63,414 bases of DNA from Pelomicrobium methylotrophicum (GTDB lineage Bacteria; Pseudomonadota; Gammaproteobacteria; Burkholderiales; UBA6910). The notes under the pieces are model-generated. The model ran no database searches and was not told the DNA's origin. It worked only from the letters and a program-made list of their open reading frames with translations. Numbering within the stretch: position 1 is the stretch's first letter; every line of letters starts with the position of its first letter. This document shows positions 17,562 to 25,724 of the stretch, in pieces. The translations under genes and the position numbers were made by a program. The stretch spans positions 1 to 63,414 of the forward strand of contig NZ_VPFL01000020.1 of NCBI RefSeq assembly GCF_008014345.1, read 5' to 3'.

Positions 17562-18281
17562 GTGTCACTTGTGCGCTCGAGCGCCTTTCGCTTTCGGCCT
17601 CCCCTGTGGGCAACACTCGCCACGGCTGCGGGCATGGCTGTTACGCTGGCGCTGGGAAACTGGCAGCTCGACCGGGCGTCGCAAAAAGAGCAATTGCAGT
17701 CCCGGCTTGAGCGCCTCGGTCGGGAGCCGCCGGTGCAATTGTCCGCGGCGCCTGTGCGGGCGCAGGACCTCGAGCTGCGGCGGGTACAGGTTCGCGGCCA
17801 GTTTGCAGCGGAGGAGACCATTTACATCGACAATCGCGTCTACCAGGGCCGTGTCGGCTATTACGTGGTCACGCCCCTCAGGATCGAGAACAGCGACACC
17901 TACGTGCTGGTGAATCGGGGTTGGGTTCCGGGCACGGGGCGCCGGGATGTGCTGCCGGAAGTGAAGACGCCAAGCGGTCCGGTGGTCGTGACTGGGATCG
18001 CGGTGAGTGGACGAGAGCGCATCATGACCCTGTCCGCCAACGTGATGGAGGGGCGCGTCTGGCAAAGCCTCGACATCGACCGTTACCGGGAAAAGGTCCC
18101 TTTCCGGCTGCAGCCCATTGTGGTACAGCAGACCAGCGCCTCTGACGACGGGCTGGTGCGCGACTGGCCCCGGCGCGACAGCGGGGTCGAGCGCCACAAG
18201 GCCTATGCGCTTCAGTGGTTCGCCCTGAGCGCCACGCTCCTTGTGCTCTACATCGTCCTCAATGCAAAGCGGAAAGTCTGA
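17562..18281 (+). CDS. SURF1 family oxidase assembly protein
   Basis: The 239-aa protein has two membrane helices, near residues 15-32 and 217-235, flanking a periplasmic domain, with the SURF1 signatures GNWQLDRA, YIDNRVYQGRVGYYVVTPLR and VLVNRGWVP. SURF1 proteins assist insertion of heme a into subunit I. GTG 17562 is taken as start; the N-terminus is short but complete. It overlaps the next gene by 20 nt. Confidence 0.93.
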   Translation: MSLVRSSAFRFRPPLWATLATAAGMAVTLALGNWQLDRASQKEQLQSRLERLGREPPVQLSAAPVRAQDLELRRVQVRGQFAAEETIYIDNRVYQGRVGYYVVTPLRIENSDTYVLVNRGWVPGTGRRDVLPEVKTPSGPVVVTGIAVSGRERIMTLSANVMEGRVWQSLDIDRYREKVPFRLQPIVVQQTSASDDGLVRDWPRRDSGVERHKAYALQWFALSATLLVLYIVLNAKRKV

Positions 18282-18852
18282 CTTCAAGCCCAAGCCGCAT
18301 CGCCTGACGACGTTGTGGCTGATCGCGGCCGTGTGCGCCTTTCCTATCGTCGGTTCGCTGGCGATGTACTACCTGTTTCCGCCCAGTGAGCGGGTCAACT
18401 ACGGGGAGCTGCTGACGCCAAGGCCGCTGCCCGACTTCACGCTGCCCCGGGTAGGCGGCGGTGCGGTGAGCTTGGCCGATTTGAAGGGGAAGTGGTGGCT
18501 GGTGCAAGTGGATTCCGGCCTTTGCCCGGAGCGCTGCCGCCTAAAGCTCTACCAGCAGCGCCAGGTACGGCTTGCTCAAGGCAAGAACATGGATCGGGTG
18601 GAACGGCTTTGGCTGATCGACGATGGGATCCAGCCGGAGGAGGGGCTGCGCAGGGATTACGACGGCACGTGGATGGCGGATGCCCGGGCAGCCGCGATCC
18701 TGGGCGAGCTTCCTGCGATTGCATCGGTTCGGGACCACGTCTACCTCGTGGACCCCCTGGGCAACGTGGTGCTGCGCTTTCCCAAGAATGCCGATCCCTC
18801 GCGCATGGTGAAAGACCTGGCGCGGCTGCTGCGGGCGTCGCGTATTGGCTGA
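18262..18852 (+). CDS. membrane-anchored thioredoxin-fold oxidase assembly protein
   Basis: The 196-aa protein has one membrane helix (about 19-39) followed by a periplasmic domain reading LPDFTLPRVGGGAVSLADLKGKWWLVQVDSGLCPERCRLKLY, which resembles SCO/thioredoxin folds with a CPERC pair in place of the CxxxC copper motif. Proteins of this type follow SURF1 in betaproteobacterial clusters. Start ATG 18262 lies inside the end of the SURF1 gene. Role inferred: thiol or copper chemistry during oxidase assembly. Confidence 0.8.
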   Translation: MQSGKSDFKPKPHRLTTLWLIAAVCAFPIVGSLAMYYLFPPSERVNYGELLTPRPLPDFTLPRVGGGAVSLADLKGKWWLVQVDSGLCPERCRLKLYQQRQVRLAQGKNMDRVERLWLIDDGIQPEEGLRRDYDGTWMADARAAAILGELPAIASVRDHVYLVDPLGNVVLRFPKNADPSRMVKDLARLLRASRIG

Positions 18853-18945
18853 AGGGCAAAACGAGCGCAAAGCTTCCGGCGCTTCGTGACCCGATGCTAA
18901 AATTCGAAGATTCGTCTGCTTGCTTCTGCTTTCCCTGATCTGCTC

Positions 18946-19836
18946 ATGGCTTCCGAAGCCACTTGGCATCCCACGTCGCGATGGCAGCAGTACTTGCAGC
19001 TTACCAAGCCGCGGGTTGTGTCGCTCATCGTTTTCACCGCTGTGATTGGCATGTTCCTCGCGGTTCCTGGGCCGGTCCCGCTGCCACCACTCGTGTTCGG
19101 CACCCTCGGGATCGCCCTAGTGGCGGGTGCCGCAGCGGCGGTGAACTGCCTGGTGGAGCAAAAGATCGACGCGGTCATGACGCGCACCCGGGGTCGCCCA
19201 CTGCCTCAGGGACAGCTCACTTCTCTGCAGACGCTCGTGTTCTCGGGCGTGATCGGCGGGGTGGGGCTCGCCGTGCTCTACAACCTGGTGAACCCCCTCA
19301 CCATGTGGCTGACGCTTGCCACCTTCGTGGGCTACGCCATCGTCTACACCGTGGTTCTCAAGCCTCTGACGCCTCAGAACATCGTGATCGGTGGTGCCTC
19401 CGGTGCGATGCCGCCCGTGCTGGGATGGGCGGCGGTCACCGGCGAAGTCTCCCACGACGCGCTGCTGTTGTTCCTCATCATTTTTGCCTGGACGCCACCC
19501 CATTTCTGGTCCTTGGCGCTGTATCGCAAGCAGGATTACGCGAAAGCGGGCGTCCCCATGCTGCCTGTGACTCACGGTGATCAGTTCACGCGCCTGTCGG
19601 TGTTCCTCTACACGCTGATTCTGGTGGCCGTGACCTTGCTGCCGTTCGCCACGCGAATGAGCGGCTGGATCTACCTTAGTTCAGCGCTCGTGCTGGGCGC
19701 TGTCTATATCGCCTACGCGGTGCGCATCTACGTGGCTTACACCGACCGCCTGGCGCGGCAGGCGTTCCGCTACTCCATCGTTTACCTGGCGGCCCTCTTC
19801 AGCGCGCTGCTGGTCGACCACTACGTGCGGTTCTGA
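18946..19836 (+). CDS. ctaB: heme O synthase (protoheme IX farnesyltransferase)
   Basis: A 296-aa UbiA-family prenyltransferase with about nine membrane helices. It has the [19 protein letters not shown] start, the [21 protein letters not shown] Asp-rich motif (DxxMxRTxxRP) and the [10 protein letters not shown] and [15 protein letters not shown] loops of heme O synthases. It converts heme B to heme O. Heme A synthase (ctaA), often just upstream, is not here: only 93 non-coding nt precede it. Confidence 0.95.
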   Translation: MASEATWHPTSRWQQYLQLTKPRVVSLIVFTAVIGMFLAVPGPVPLPPLVFGTLGIALVAGAAAAVNCLVEQKIDAVMTRTRGRPLPQGQLTSLQTLVFSGVIGGVGLAVLYNLVNPLTMWLTLATFVGYAIVYTVVLKPLTPQNIVIGGASGAMPPVLGWAAVTGEVSHDALLLFLIIFAWTPPHFWSLALYRKQDYAKAGVPMLPVTHGDQFTRLSVFLYTLILVAVTLLPFATRMSGWIYLSSALVLGAVYIAYAVRIYVAYTDRLARQAFRYSIVYLAALFSALLVDHYVRF

Positions 19837-20450
19837 TGCGGATGCTGGGCTGGCGCTTCCGGTTCGCGGGGCTGGTCACGGGCGCGGCCCTGGCGCTCGG
19901 CGGGTGCGACTTCGGAGCCCAGCCTCCCGCGTTCAAGTCCACCGATGTGACCGGCTCCGCGATCCAGCCCGCCTTCCGGCTCGTGGATCACACGGGGACC
20001 CCCCGCACCCTGGAAGACTTCCGCGGCAAGGTGGTCGTGGTGTTTTTCGGCTTTACCCATTGCCCAGACGTGTGCCCGACCACGCTGACCGAGATAGCCC
20101 TCGCCCTGAAACGATTGCCGCCGGAGGAAGCCCAGCGGGTGCAGGTGCTGTTCATCACGGTGGATCCGGAGCGGGATACGCCGGAGGTGCTGGCCCAGTA
20201 CGTGCCAGCGTTTCATCCCGGTTTTCTCGGGCTCACCGGCGATGCGGCCGCCGTGGCCGAAGCCGCCCGGTCGTTCAAGGTGTTCTACCAAAAGCAGCCC
20301 GGAGAGGCGCCAGGCAGCTACAGCATGGACCACTCGGCCGGCACGTACGTTTTCGACCCCCAAGGCCGGCTGCGGCTCTACGTGGGCCACGGCCAGGGGG
20401 CGGAGGTGCTGGCCCACGACATCCGGCTGTTGCTCGCGCAGACCGGCTGA
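19836..20450 (+). CDS. SCO1/SenC family copper chaperone lipoprotein
   Basis: The 204-aa protein has a lipoprotein signal (LALGGC, Cys near 24) and a thioredoxin-fold SCO domain with the copper/thiol motif CPDVCP, the TVDPERDTPEVLAQY segment and the copper-ligand His in YSMDHSAGTYVFD. SCO proteins load the CuA site of subunit II. The start overlaps the ctaB stop. A perfect 11-bp hairpin terminator follows. Confidence 0.95.
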   Translation: MRMLGWRFRFAGLVTGAALALGGCDFGAQPPAFKSTDVTGSAIQPAFRLVDHTGTPRTLEDFRGKVVVVFFGFTHCPDVCPTTLTEIALALKRLPPEEAQRVQVLFITVDPERDTPEVLAQYVPAFHPGFLGLTGDAAAVAEAARSFKVFYQKQPGEAPGSYSMDHSAGTYVFDPQGRLRLYVGHGQGAEVLAHDIRLLLAQTG

Positions 20451-20455
20451 AACAA

Positions 20456-20487
20456 GCACGCCGCCCGGAGGGGCGGCGTGCTGTTTT
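20456..20487 (+). terminator. intrinsic terminator after SCO gene
   Basis: GCACGCCGCCC (20456-20466) and GGGCGGCGTGC (20471-20481) make a perfect 11-bp stem with a GGAG tetraloop, followed by TGTTTT. It separates the oxidase cluster from convergent rpoH and may serve both. Confidence 0.9.
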
Positions 20488-20504
20488 CGGGGAAACGGTG
20501 CCGG

Positions 20505-21371
20505 TCAGGCGGTTACCGTGGCACTGATCACGCGCCGCATTTTCTCCATCGCCTTCTGTTCGATCTGGCGCACGCGCTCCGCCGAGACGTTGAACTCGGC
20601 CGCAAGCTGGTGGAGGGTGGCGGGGTCCTTTTCGCGCAGCCAGCGGGCTTCGATGATGCGGCGGCTGCGGGGGTCTAAGCTGGACAGCGCTTTTTGCAGG
20701 CCCTCGCCGCGCAGCCGCTCCGATTCGCGAGCCTCCAGGAGGGCGGCGGGCTCCTCGGAACCATCAGCCAGGTAGGCGATGGGGTGCAATCCCTCCTCCC
20801 CATCGTCCACCGGAGCTTCCAGCGCCACATCCTGCCCGGAGAGGCGGGTTTCCATCTCCACCACTTCCGAGGGCTTGACGCCGAGCCGCTTGGCCACGTC
20901 CTGGACCTCGGTGCTGTTCATGGGTCCCAGGTCCTGCTTCAGGCTCCTGAGATTAAAGAACAGCTTGCGCTGGGCCTTGGTCGTGGCTACTTTGACCAGG
21001 CGCCAGTTGCGCAGGATGAATTCGTGGATCTCGGCACGGATCCAATGCACCGCGAAGGAGACCAGGCGAACACCTCGGTCCGGGTCAAACCGCTTTACCG
21101 CTTTCATCAACCCGATGTTGCCCTCTTGAATGAGGTCTGCCTGCGGCAGCCCGTACCCGAGGTAGCCGCGTACGATCGCGACGACCACCCGCAGATGGGA
21201 AAGAATCAGTTGACGGGCAGCTTCCAGGTCGCCTTCGTCACGAAATCGGCGCGCCAGGCGTACTTCTTCTTCCTGGCTCAGAACGGGGAAACGGTTGACC
21301 GCTTGAACATACGCCTCCAAGCTCCCGACCGCGGTCGGAGCCGGGATGGGCAAAGCAAGCGCTTGACTCAT
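20505..21371 (-). CDS. rpoH: RNA polymerase heat-shock sigma factor RpoH (sigma-32)
   Basis: The 288-aa sigma factor starts SQALALPIPAPTAVGSLEAYVQAVNRFPVLS, as RpoH does. It has region 2 with LIQEGNIGLMKAVKRFDPDRGVRLVSFAVHWIRAEIHEF, the RpoH-box type segment TTKAQRKLFFNLRSLK, and region 4 helix-turn-helix LHQLAAEFNVSAERVRQIEQKAMEKMR. It directs heat-shock transcription. ATG 21371 is preceded by AAGGGGGGA; the longer open frame to 21476 is not needed. A CIRCE operator lies 30 nt upstream of the start. Confidence 0.96.
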   Translation of the reverse strand: MSQALALPIPAPTAVGSLEAYVQAVNRFPVLSQEEEVRLARRFRDEGDLEAARQLILSHLRVVVAIVRGYLGYGLPQADLIQEGNIGLMKAVKRFDPDRGVRLVSFAVHWIRAEIHEFILRNWRLVKVATTKAQRKLFFNLRSLKQDLGPMNSTEVQDVAKRLGVKPSEVVEMETRLSGQDVALEAPVDDGEEGLHPIAYLADGSEEPAALLEARESERLRGEGLQKALSSLDPRSRRIIEARWLREKDPATLHQLAAEFNVSAERVRQIEQKAMEKMRRVISATVTA

Positions 21372-21397
21372 GGAATCCCCCCTTTCGAGATGCCCTG

Positions 21398-21427
21398 ATT
21401 TTAGCACTCGTCTCATGAGAGTGCTAG
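21398..21427 (-). promoter_or_regulatory. CIRCE operator (HrcA site) with -10 box before rpoH
   Basis: TTAGCACTC (21401-21409), nine bases, then GAGTGCTAG (21419-21427) matches the HrcA-binding CIRCE consensus TTAGCACTC-N9-GAGTGCTAA with a single mismatch at the last base. On the coding (minus) strand a TAAAAT -10 box (21398-21403) overlaps its downstream arm, so repressor binding would block the promoter. This predicts HrcA control of rpoH. Confidence 0.85.
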
Positions 21428-21489
21428 CGAGGGCAAAAGTTCCGTGGGGGGGAGAGTTCCAAGTCACTAAAAACAAGGCACTTTAGACC

Positions 21490-22398
21490 TTACCGAGGCT
21501 CGATGTCCCGAAGGTGCCTGGCCACGGAGAGGCTGGCGCCTAGCCAGCCCAGCGCGGCCGAGAGCCCCAGGAGGCCGAGGCTGTCCCTGATCCCCAAGGA
21601 GGTCAGGCGGAAGGCGGCACCGTAGAGCTGGGCCAACTCCGCCACCGGGTCCGCCAGCAGCCGCAGGCTTCCTTCCACGATGGCCCAGGCCGCCACCCCC
21701 CCGAGCAGGCCCAATAGGGTGCCGTAATACAGGAACGGCCGGCGGATGAACCCGTCGGTGGCGCCGATGAGCTTGGACAGCTCGATTTCGTCGCGCTGGG
21801 TGAGGATCTGCAGGCGGATCGTGTTGAACGTCGTCAGCACCAGGGCCAGCGCCAGCAGCCCTCCCAGGAGCGCCATTCCCGTCCGACCCAGCCGGAGCAG
21901 GGCGTCCAAGCGGCGGGCCCAGCCTGAGTCCACCTGGACATGCTCCACCCCTGGCCAGCGGCTCATCTCCTCCCGCAGCCGGTCCAGCGCTGGGGGGGCG
22001 AGGTCTTTGGCGTCGATGACGAAGGCATCGGGCAGGGGGTTGCCGTCCAGAACCTGAGTCAGGTCGCCGAGCCCTGTGCTCTGGGCGAGCTGCTCGAGCG
22101 CCGTGTCCTTGGGCACGAAACGCACGGCGGCCACGGCGGGGTGATTTTCCAGGCGCACTTTGAGCTGGGACACCGTTTCGGCACTGGCGTCGACCTGCAG
22201 GAACAGGCTGAGCTGGGGCCGAGCGGCCACCCCATCCGCGGCGGCCCTCGCGTGATTGAGCAGCACGTAGCCCGCCGTCGGAAGGGATAAGGCAACGCCG
22301 ATCACCAGGGTGTTCAGCAAGACCGCCACCGGCTGGGCTTTGAACCGGCGCAGCGTCTGCAGGAACACACGCCCGTGTTGCCGCAACCAGCGGATCAT
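21490..22398 (-). CDS. ftsX: cell division protein FtsX
   Basis: The 302-aa permease-like subunit has an N-terminal helix (about 25-48), a periplasmic domain (about 50-170) and three further C-terminal helices. The conserved TFNTIRLQILTQRDEIELSKLIGATDGFIRRPFLYYG region interacts with FtsE. FtsEX regulates septal peptidoglycan hydrolases. It overlaps ftsE by four bases and is followed 13 nt on by the rpoH upstream region. Confidence 0.95.
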   Translation of the reverse strand: MIRWLRQHGRVFLQTLRRFKAQPVAVLLNTLVIGVALSLPTAGYVLLNHARAAADGVAARPQLSLFLQVDASAETVSQLKVRLENHPAVAAVRFVPKDTALEQLAQSTGLGDLTQVLDGNPLPDAFVIDAKDLAPPALDRLREEMSRWPGVEHVQVDSGWARRLDALLRLGRTGMALLGGLLALALVLTTFNTIRLQILTQRDEIELSKLIGATDGFIRRPFLYYGTLLGLLGGVAAWAIVEGSLRLLADPVAELAQLYGAAFRLTSLGIRDSLGLLGLSAALGWLGASLSVARHLRDIEPR

Positions 22399-23048
22399 GC
22401 GACGAGCTCCCCCTGCTTGAGCGTGACCACGCGTCCCGGATGGGACCTCAGGATCGCCTCGTCGTGGGTGGCCACCAGCACGGTGACACCCACCCGGTTG
22501 AAGGCAGCGAACACGTCAAGAATCTCGTGGGCGTAAGCCGTGTCCAGGTTTCCAGTGGGCTCGTCGGCGAGCAGTATGGACGGCCGGCCGACCACGGCAC
22601 GGGCGATGGCGAGGCGCTGCTGTTCGCCCCCGGACAAGGTGATGGGAAGCGCCTTCTCGCGGTTGAGCAGCCCCACTTTGTCCAGGGCCGCCCGCACTCG
22701 CCGCGCCGCCTCGCGGCGATCGAAGCCGCTCACCTCCAGCGGCAGCATCACGTTGTCGAAAACGCTGCGGTCAAAGAGAAGCTTCTGATCCTGGAACACC
22801 AGACCGAGATTGCGCCGCAGGTAGGGAATGGCGCTGCGCCGAAGTTGTGCCAGGTTCTGGCCGTTCACGATGATGCTGCCACTGGTGGGACGCTCGATGG
22901 CGGCGACGAGCTTGAGCAGCGTGGTCTTGCCGGCGCCGGAATGGCCTGTGATATAGACCAGTTCGCCGGGCGCGATGGTGAGGGTCACGTCCTTGAGCGC
23001 CTCATAGCCGCCGGGATAGCGCTTGTAGACATGGCTGAAGGAGATCAT
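22395..23048 (-). CDS. ftsE: cell division ATP-binding protein FtsE
   Basis: The 217-aa ABC ATPase has Walker [10 protein letters not shown] (about 36-44), Q-loop VFQDQKLLF, signature [14 protein letters not shown], Walker [13 protein letters not shown] and the switch His in VATHDE. ATG 23048 ([13 protein letters not shown]) gives the usual FtsE start; a frame three codons longer begins at 23057. It works with FtsX. The 238 nt up to ftsY hold no recognisable feature. Confidence 0.95.
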   Translation of the reverse strand: MISFSHVYKRYPGGYEALKDVTLTIAPGELVYITGHSGAGKTTLLKLVAAIERPTSGSIIVNGQNLAQLRRSAIPYLRRNLGLVFQDQKLLFDRSVFDNVMLPLEVSGFDRREAARRVRAALDKVGLLNREKALPITLSGGEQQRLAIARAVVGRPSILLADEPTGNLDTAYAHEILDVFAAFNRVGVTVLVATHDEAILRSHPGRVVTLKQGELVA

Positions 23049-23286
23049 GGTGCACAAGCCATGGAGATACAGACGGGGAAGCCGTGTTTAAACGCAAAGT
23101 GTGCAGACAGCGCCAGGAAAACAAAAGGCCTGGGCTGTCTTTCTTTGCGTCTTTGGCGTGCTCAGGGTCCGGCAGGCCGTCCAATTCCCACCTCGCCAGC
23201 GCTTGACATTCAACACGGTATCGGCTGCGTCAGAGAATGGCTTTTTTTGCTTTTTCCGTGGTTGCCAGGTCGCTTAAGGCCGAAGC

Positions 23287-24240
23287 TCAGTCGAACAGGG
23301 CTTGCACGAACTCGCGGGCGTCGAATGGCCGCAGGTCGTCGATCCCCTCGCCCACGCCCACGAAGCGCAGCGGCACCGGCCGCTCGCGGGCGATCGCCGC
23401 CACCACGCCCCCCTTGGCCGTGCCGTCGAGCTTGGTGAGAATGAGCCCCGTGATCCCGAGGGCGTCGTCGAACGCCTTCACCTGGGCGAGGGCGTTCTGC
23501 CCGATATTGGCGTCCAGCACCAGCAGCACCTCGTGAGGCGCCTCCGGCTGCGCCTTGGCGATGACGCGCTTGACCTTTTTCAGCTCTTCCATCAGGTGCA
23601 GCTGCGTGGTGAGCCGTCCGGCGGTATCCGCCAGCACGACGTCGACACCCCGCGCCTTGGCCGCGTTCACGGCGTCGAAGATGACTGCAGCCGGATCGCC
23701 GCCGCTCTGCGCCACGACCGTCACGTGATTTCGCGCTCCCCACGCTTCCAGTTGCTCGCGCGCCGCGGCGCGGAAGGTGTCGCCTGCGGCGAGCAGCACC
23801 GAGCGCCCTTGGCGCTGGTAGTAATGGGCCAGCTTGCCGATGCTGGTCGTTTTCCCGGCGCCGTTGACGCCCACCAGCATGATAATGAACGGTCGGTGGG
23901 AAGAGACGTCGAGGGGCTGCGCCAAGGGGCAAAGGAGCGCCAGCAGCGCCTCCTGGAGCGCCTCCTTGAGCTCGGCCGGCTGGGTGAGCTTCTGCTTCCT
24001 CGCCCGCTGGCGCAGGGCGTCCAGCAGGTGGGCGGTGGCGGCCACTCCCACGTCGGAAGTGAGCAGCACGGCCTCCAGCTCCTCGTAGAGCGCCTCGTCG
24101 ACGGCCGCGTGGGCGCCGAAGACGCCCGCGAGTCGCCCGCTGAGTTGCTCGCGGGTGCGCTTGAGGCCGGCCCGCAGCCGGGCGGTCCAACCCGGGGACG
24201 CCGCGTCTTGGGCGTCGCGGTTTTTGAAGAAACCAAGCAT
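23287..24240 (-). CDS. ftsY: signal recognition particle receptor FtsY
   Basis: The 317-aa SRP GTPase has a short N-terminal extension (FFKNRDAQDAASPGW), the N domain, and the G domain with GVNGAGKTTSIGKLA, DTAGRL and TKLDGTAKGG motifs. It docks ribosome-SRP complexes at the inner membrane. The acidic A domain of E. coli FtsY is nearly absent, as in many betaproteobacteria. Divergent from the M16 peptidase genes with 95 nt between starts. Confidence 0.95.
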   Translation of the reverse strand: MLGFFKNRDAQDAASPGWTARLRAGLKRTREQLSGRLAGVFGAHAAVDEALYEELEAVLLTSDVGVAATAHLLDALRQRARKQKLTQPAELKEALQEALLALLCPLAQPLDVSSHRPFIIMLVGVNGAGKTTSIGKLAHYYQRQGRSVLLAAGDTFRAAAREQLEAWGARNHVTVVAQSGGDPAAVIFDAVNAAKARGVDVVLADTAGRLTTQLHLMEELKKVKRVIAKAQPEAPHEVLLVLDANIGQNALAQVKAFDDALGITGLILTKLDGTAKGGVVAAIARERPVPLRFVGVGEGIDDLRPFDAREFVQALFD

Positions 24241-24335
24241 TCTGGTAGGCTGTCTGACGAGGGTCGCGATGAACGTGCCGCGGGCGATGGTGTACGCGGC
24301 ATTTTATTGAATTGAATCCCGATAGGCTAGGAACG

Positions 24336-25724
24336 ATGGAACGAACCAAGCTCGTCCGGACGCTGGTCGGACTGCTGCTCGCCTGGGTCGCGGCCGGGAC
24401 CTCCCCGGCAAGCCTCGCCAACCCCCACGCGAAGACGCTAAGCAACGGCCTGAAGGTTATCGTCAAGGAGGATCATCGGGCGCCGGTGGTGGTTTCCCAA
24501 ATCTGGTACCGGGTCGGCAGCATGGACGAGGTGAACGGTCTCACTGGCGTGTCCCATGTTCTCGAGCACATGATGTTCAAGGGCACGGAGAAGGTGCCGG
24601 CCGGCGAATTCTCCCGCATCATCGCCGCCGCGGGGGGGCGCGAAAACGCGTTCACGAGCCGGGATTACACGGCGTATTTCCAGGTGCTACACAAGTCGAA
24701 GCTGCCGCTCGCCATGCGCCTTGAGGCTGACCGCATGCGCAACCTGACGCTCTCGGAGAAGGAGTTCGAGAAGGAGATCAAGGTGGTTATGGAGGAACGG
24801 CGGTGGCGCACCGAAGACAAGCCCCGGTCGTTGGTGTACGAACAGCTCATGGCCGTTGCCTTTCTCGCGCATCCCTACCGGTGGCCCGTCATCGGCTGGA
24901 TGAACGACCTGGAGTCCATGACCATCCAGGACCTGCGGCAGTGGTACCACCGCTGGTATGCTCCCAACAACGCCACGCTGGTGGTCGTGGGGGACGTGAA
25001 GCCCGAACAGGTGTTTAAGTTGGCGCAACGCTACTATGGCAAGTACAAACCCATCGCTCTGCCGGTGCGTAAGCCGCAAGACGAGCCGTTGCAGCAGGGC
25101 ATCCGGCGTGTCACTGTCAAGGCGCCCGCCAAGCTCCCCTATCTCATCATGGGCTACCGCGTGGTGCCGCTGCGCGATGCGCGCAACGACTGGGAGCCCT
25201 ACGCGCTCGAGGTGCTGGCGGGCGTTCTGGACGGTCACCCGGCGGCGCGGCTCAACCGGGAACTCGTGCGGGAGGCCCGCATCGCCCAGTCGGTGGGCAC
25301 TGGCTATGACCTGCTCGCGCGCGGGCCTAGCATCTTTCTGCTGGAGGGCACCCCCAGCGAGGGCCGGACGGTGGCTGAGCTGGAGGCTGCGTTGCGCGAG
25401 CAGGTGCGCCGCATCGTCGACGAGGGCGTGGGCGAGGAGGAGCTCAACCGAGTGAAGGCGCAGGTGGTGGCGAACCAGGTGTACAGCCGGGACTCCATGT
25501 TCTACCAGGCCATGCAGATCGGCCAATTGGAAATGGTGGGGCTGTCCTACAAGGACCTCGACGTGCTCATTCAGAAGCTGCAGGCAGTGACGGCCGATCA
25601 GGTGCGAGAAGTGGCGAAGAAATATCTGGTGGAGGATCGGCTCACCGTCGCCGTCCTCGATCCGCAGCCGCTCGATGAAGCGCGCCCGGCGCTTCCGCCT
25701 AAGGGGATGCGCCATGCGCAGTAG
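24336..25724 (+). CDS. M16 family zinc metallopeptidase (catalytic subunit)
   Basis: The 462-aa secreted peptidase has a signal peptide (cleavage near residue 28, SLANPHA), the inverted zinc motif HVLEH near residue 75 and the downstream zinc-ligand Glu in VVMEERRWRTEDKP. Duplicated M16 domains end with a RMxV-like VEDRLTVAVLDP strand. ATG 24336 with AGGAA before it is preferred over TTG 24312. It overlaps by 11 nt the next gene, its inactive partner. Periplasmic; substrate unknown. Confidence 0.92.
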   Translation: MERTKLVRTLVGLLLAWVAAGTSPASLANPHAKTLSNGLKVIVKEDHRAPVVVSQIWYRVGSMDEVNGLTGVSHVLEHMMFKGTEKVPAGEFSRIIAAAGGRENAFTSRDYTAYFQVLHKSKLPLAMRLEADRMRNLTLSEKEFEKEIKVVMEERRWRTEDKPRSLVYEQLMAVAFLAHPYRWPVIGWMNDLESMTIQDLRQWYHRWYAPNNATLVVVGDVKPEQVFKLAQRYYGKYKPIALPVRKPQDEPLQQGIRRVTVKAPAKLPYLIMGYRVVPLRDARNDWEPYALEVLAGVLDGHPAARLNRELVREARIAQSVGTGYDLLARGPSIFLLEGTPSEGRTVAELEAALREQVRRIVDEGVGEEELNRVKAQVVANQVYSRDSMFYQAMQIGQLEMVGLSYKDLDVLIQKLQAVTADQVREVAKKYLVEDRLTVAVLDPQPLDEARPALPPKGMRHAQ

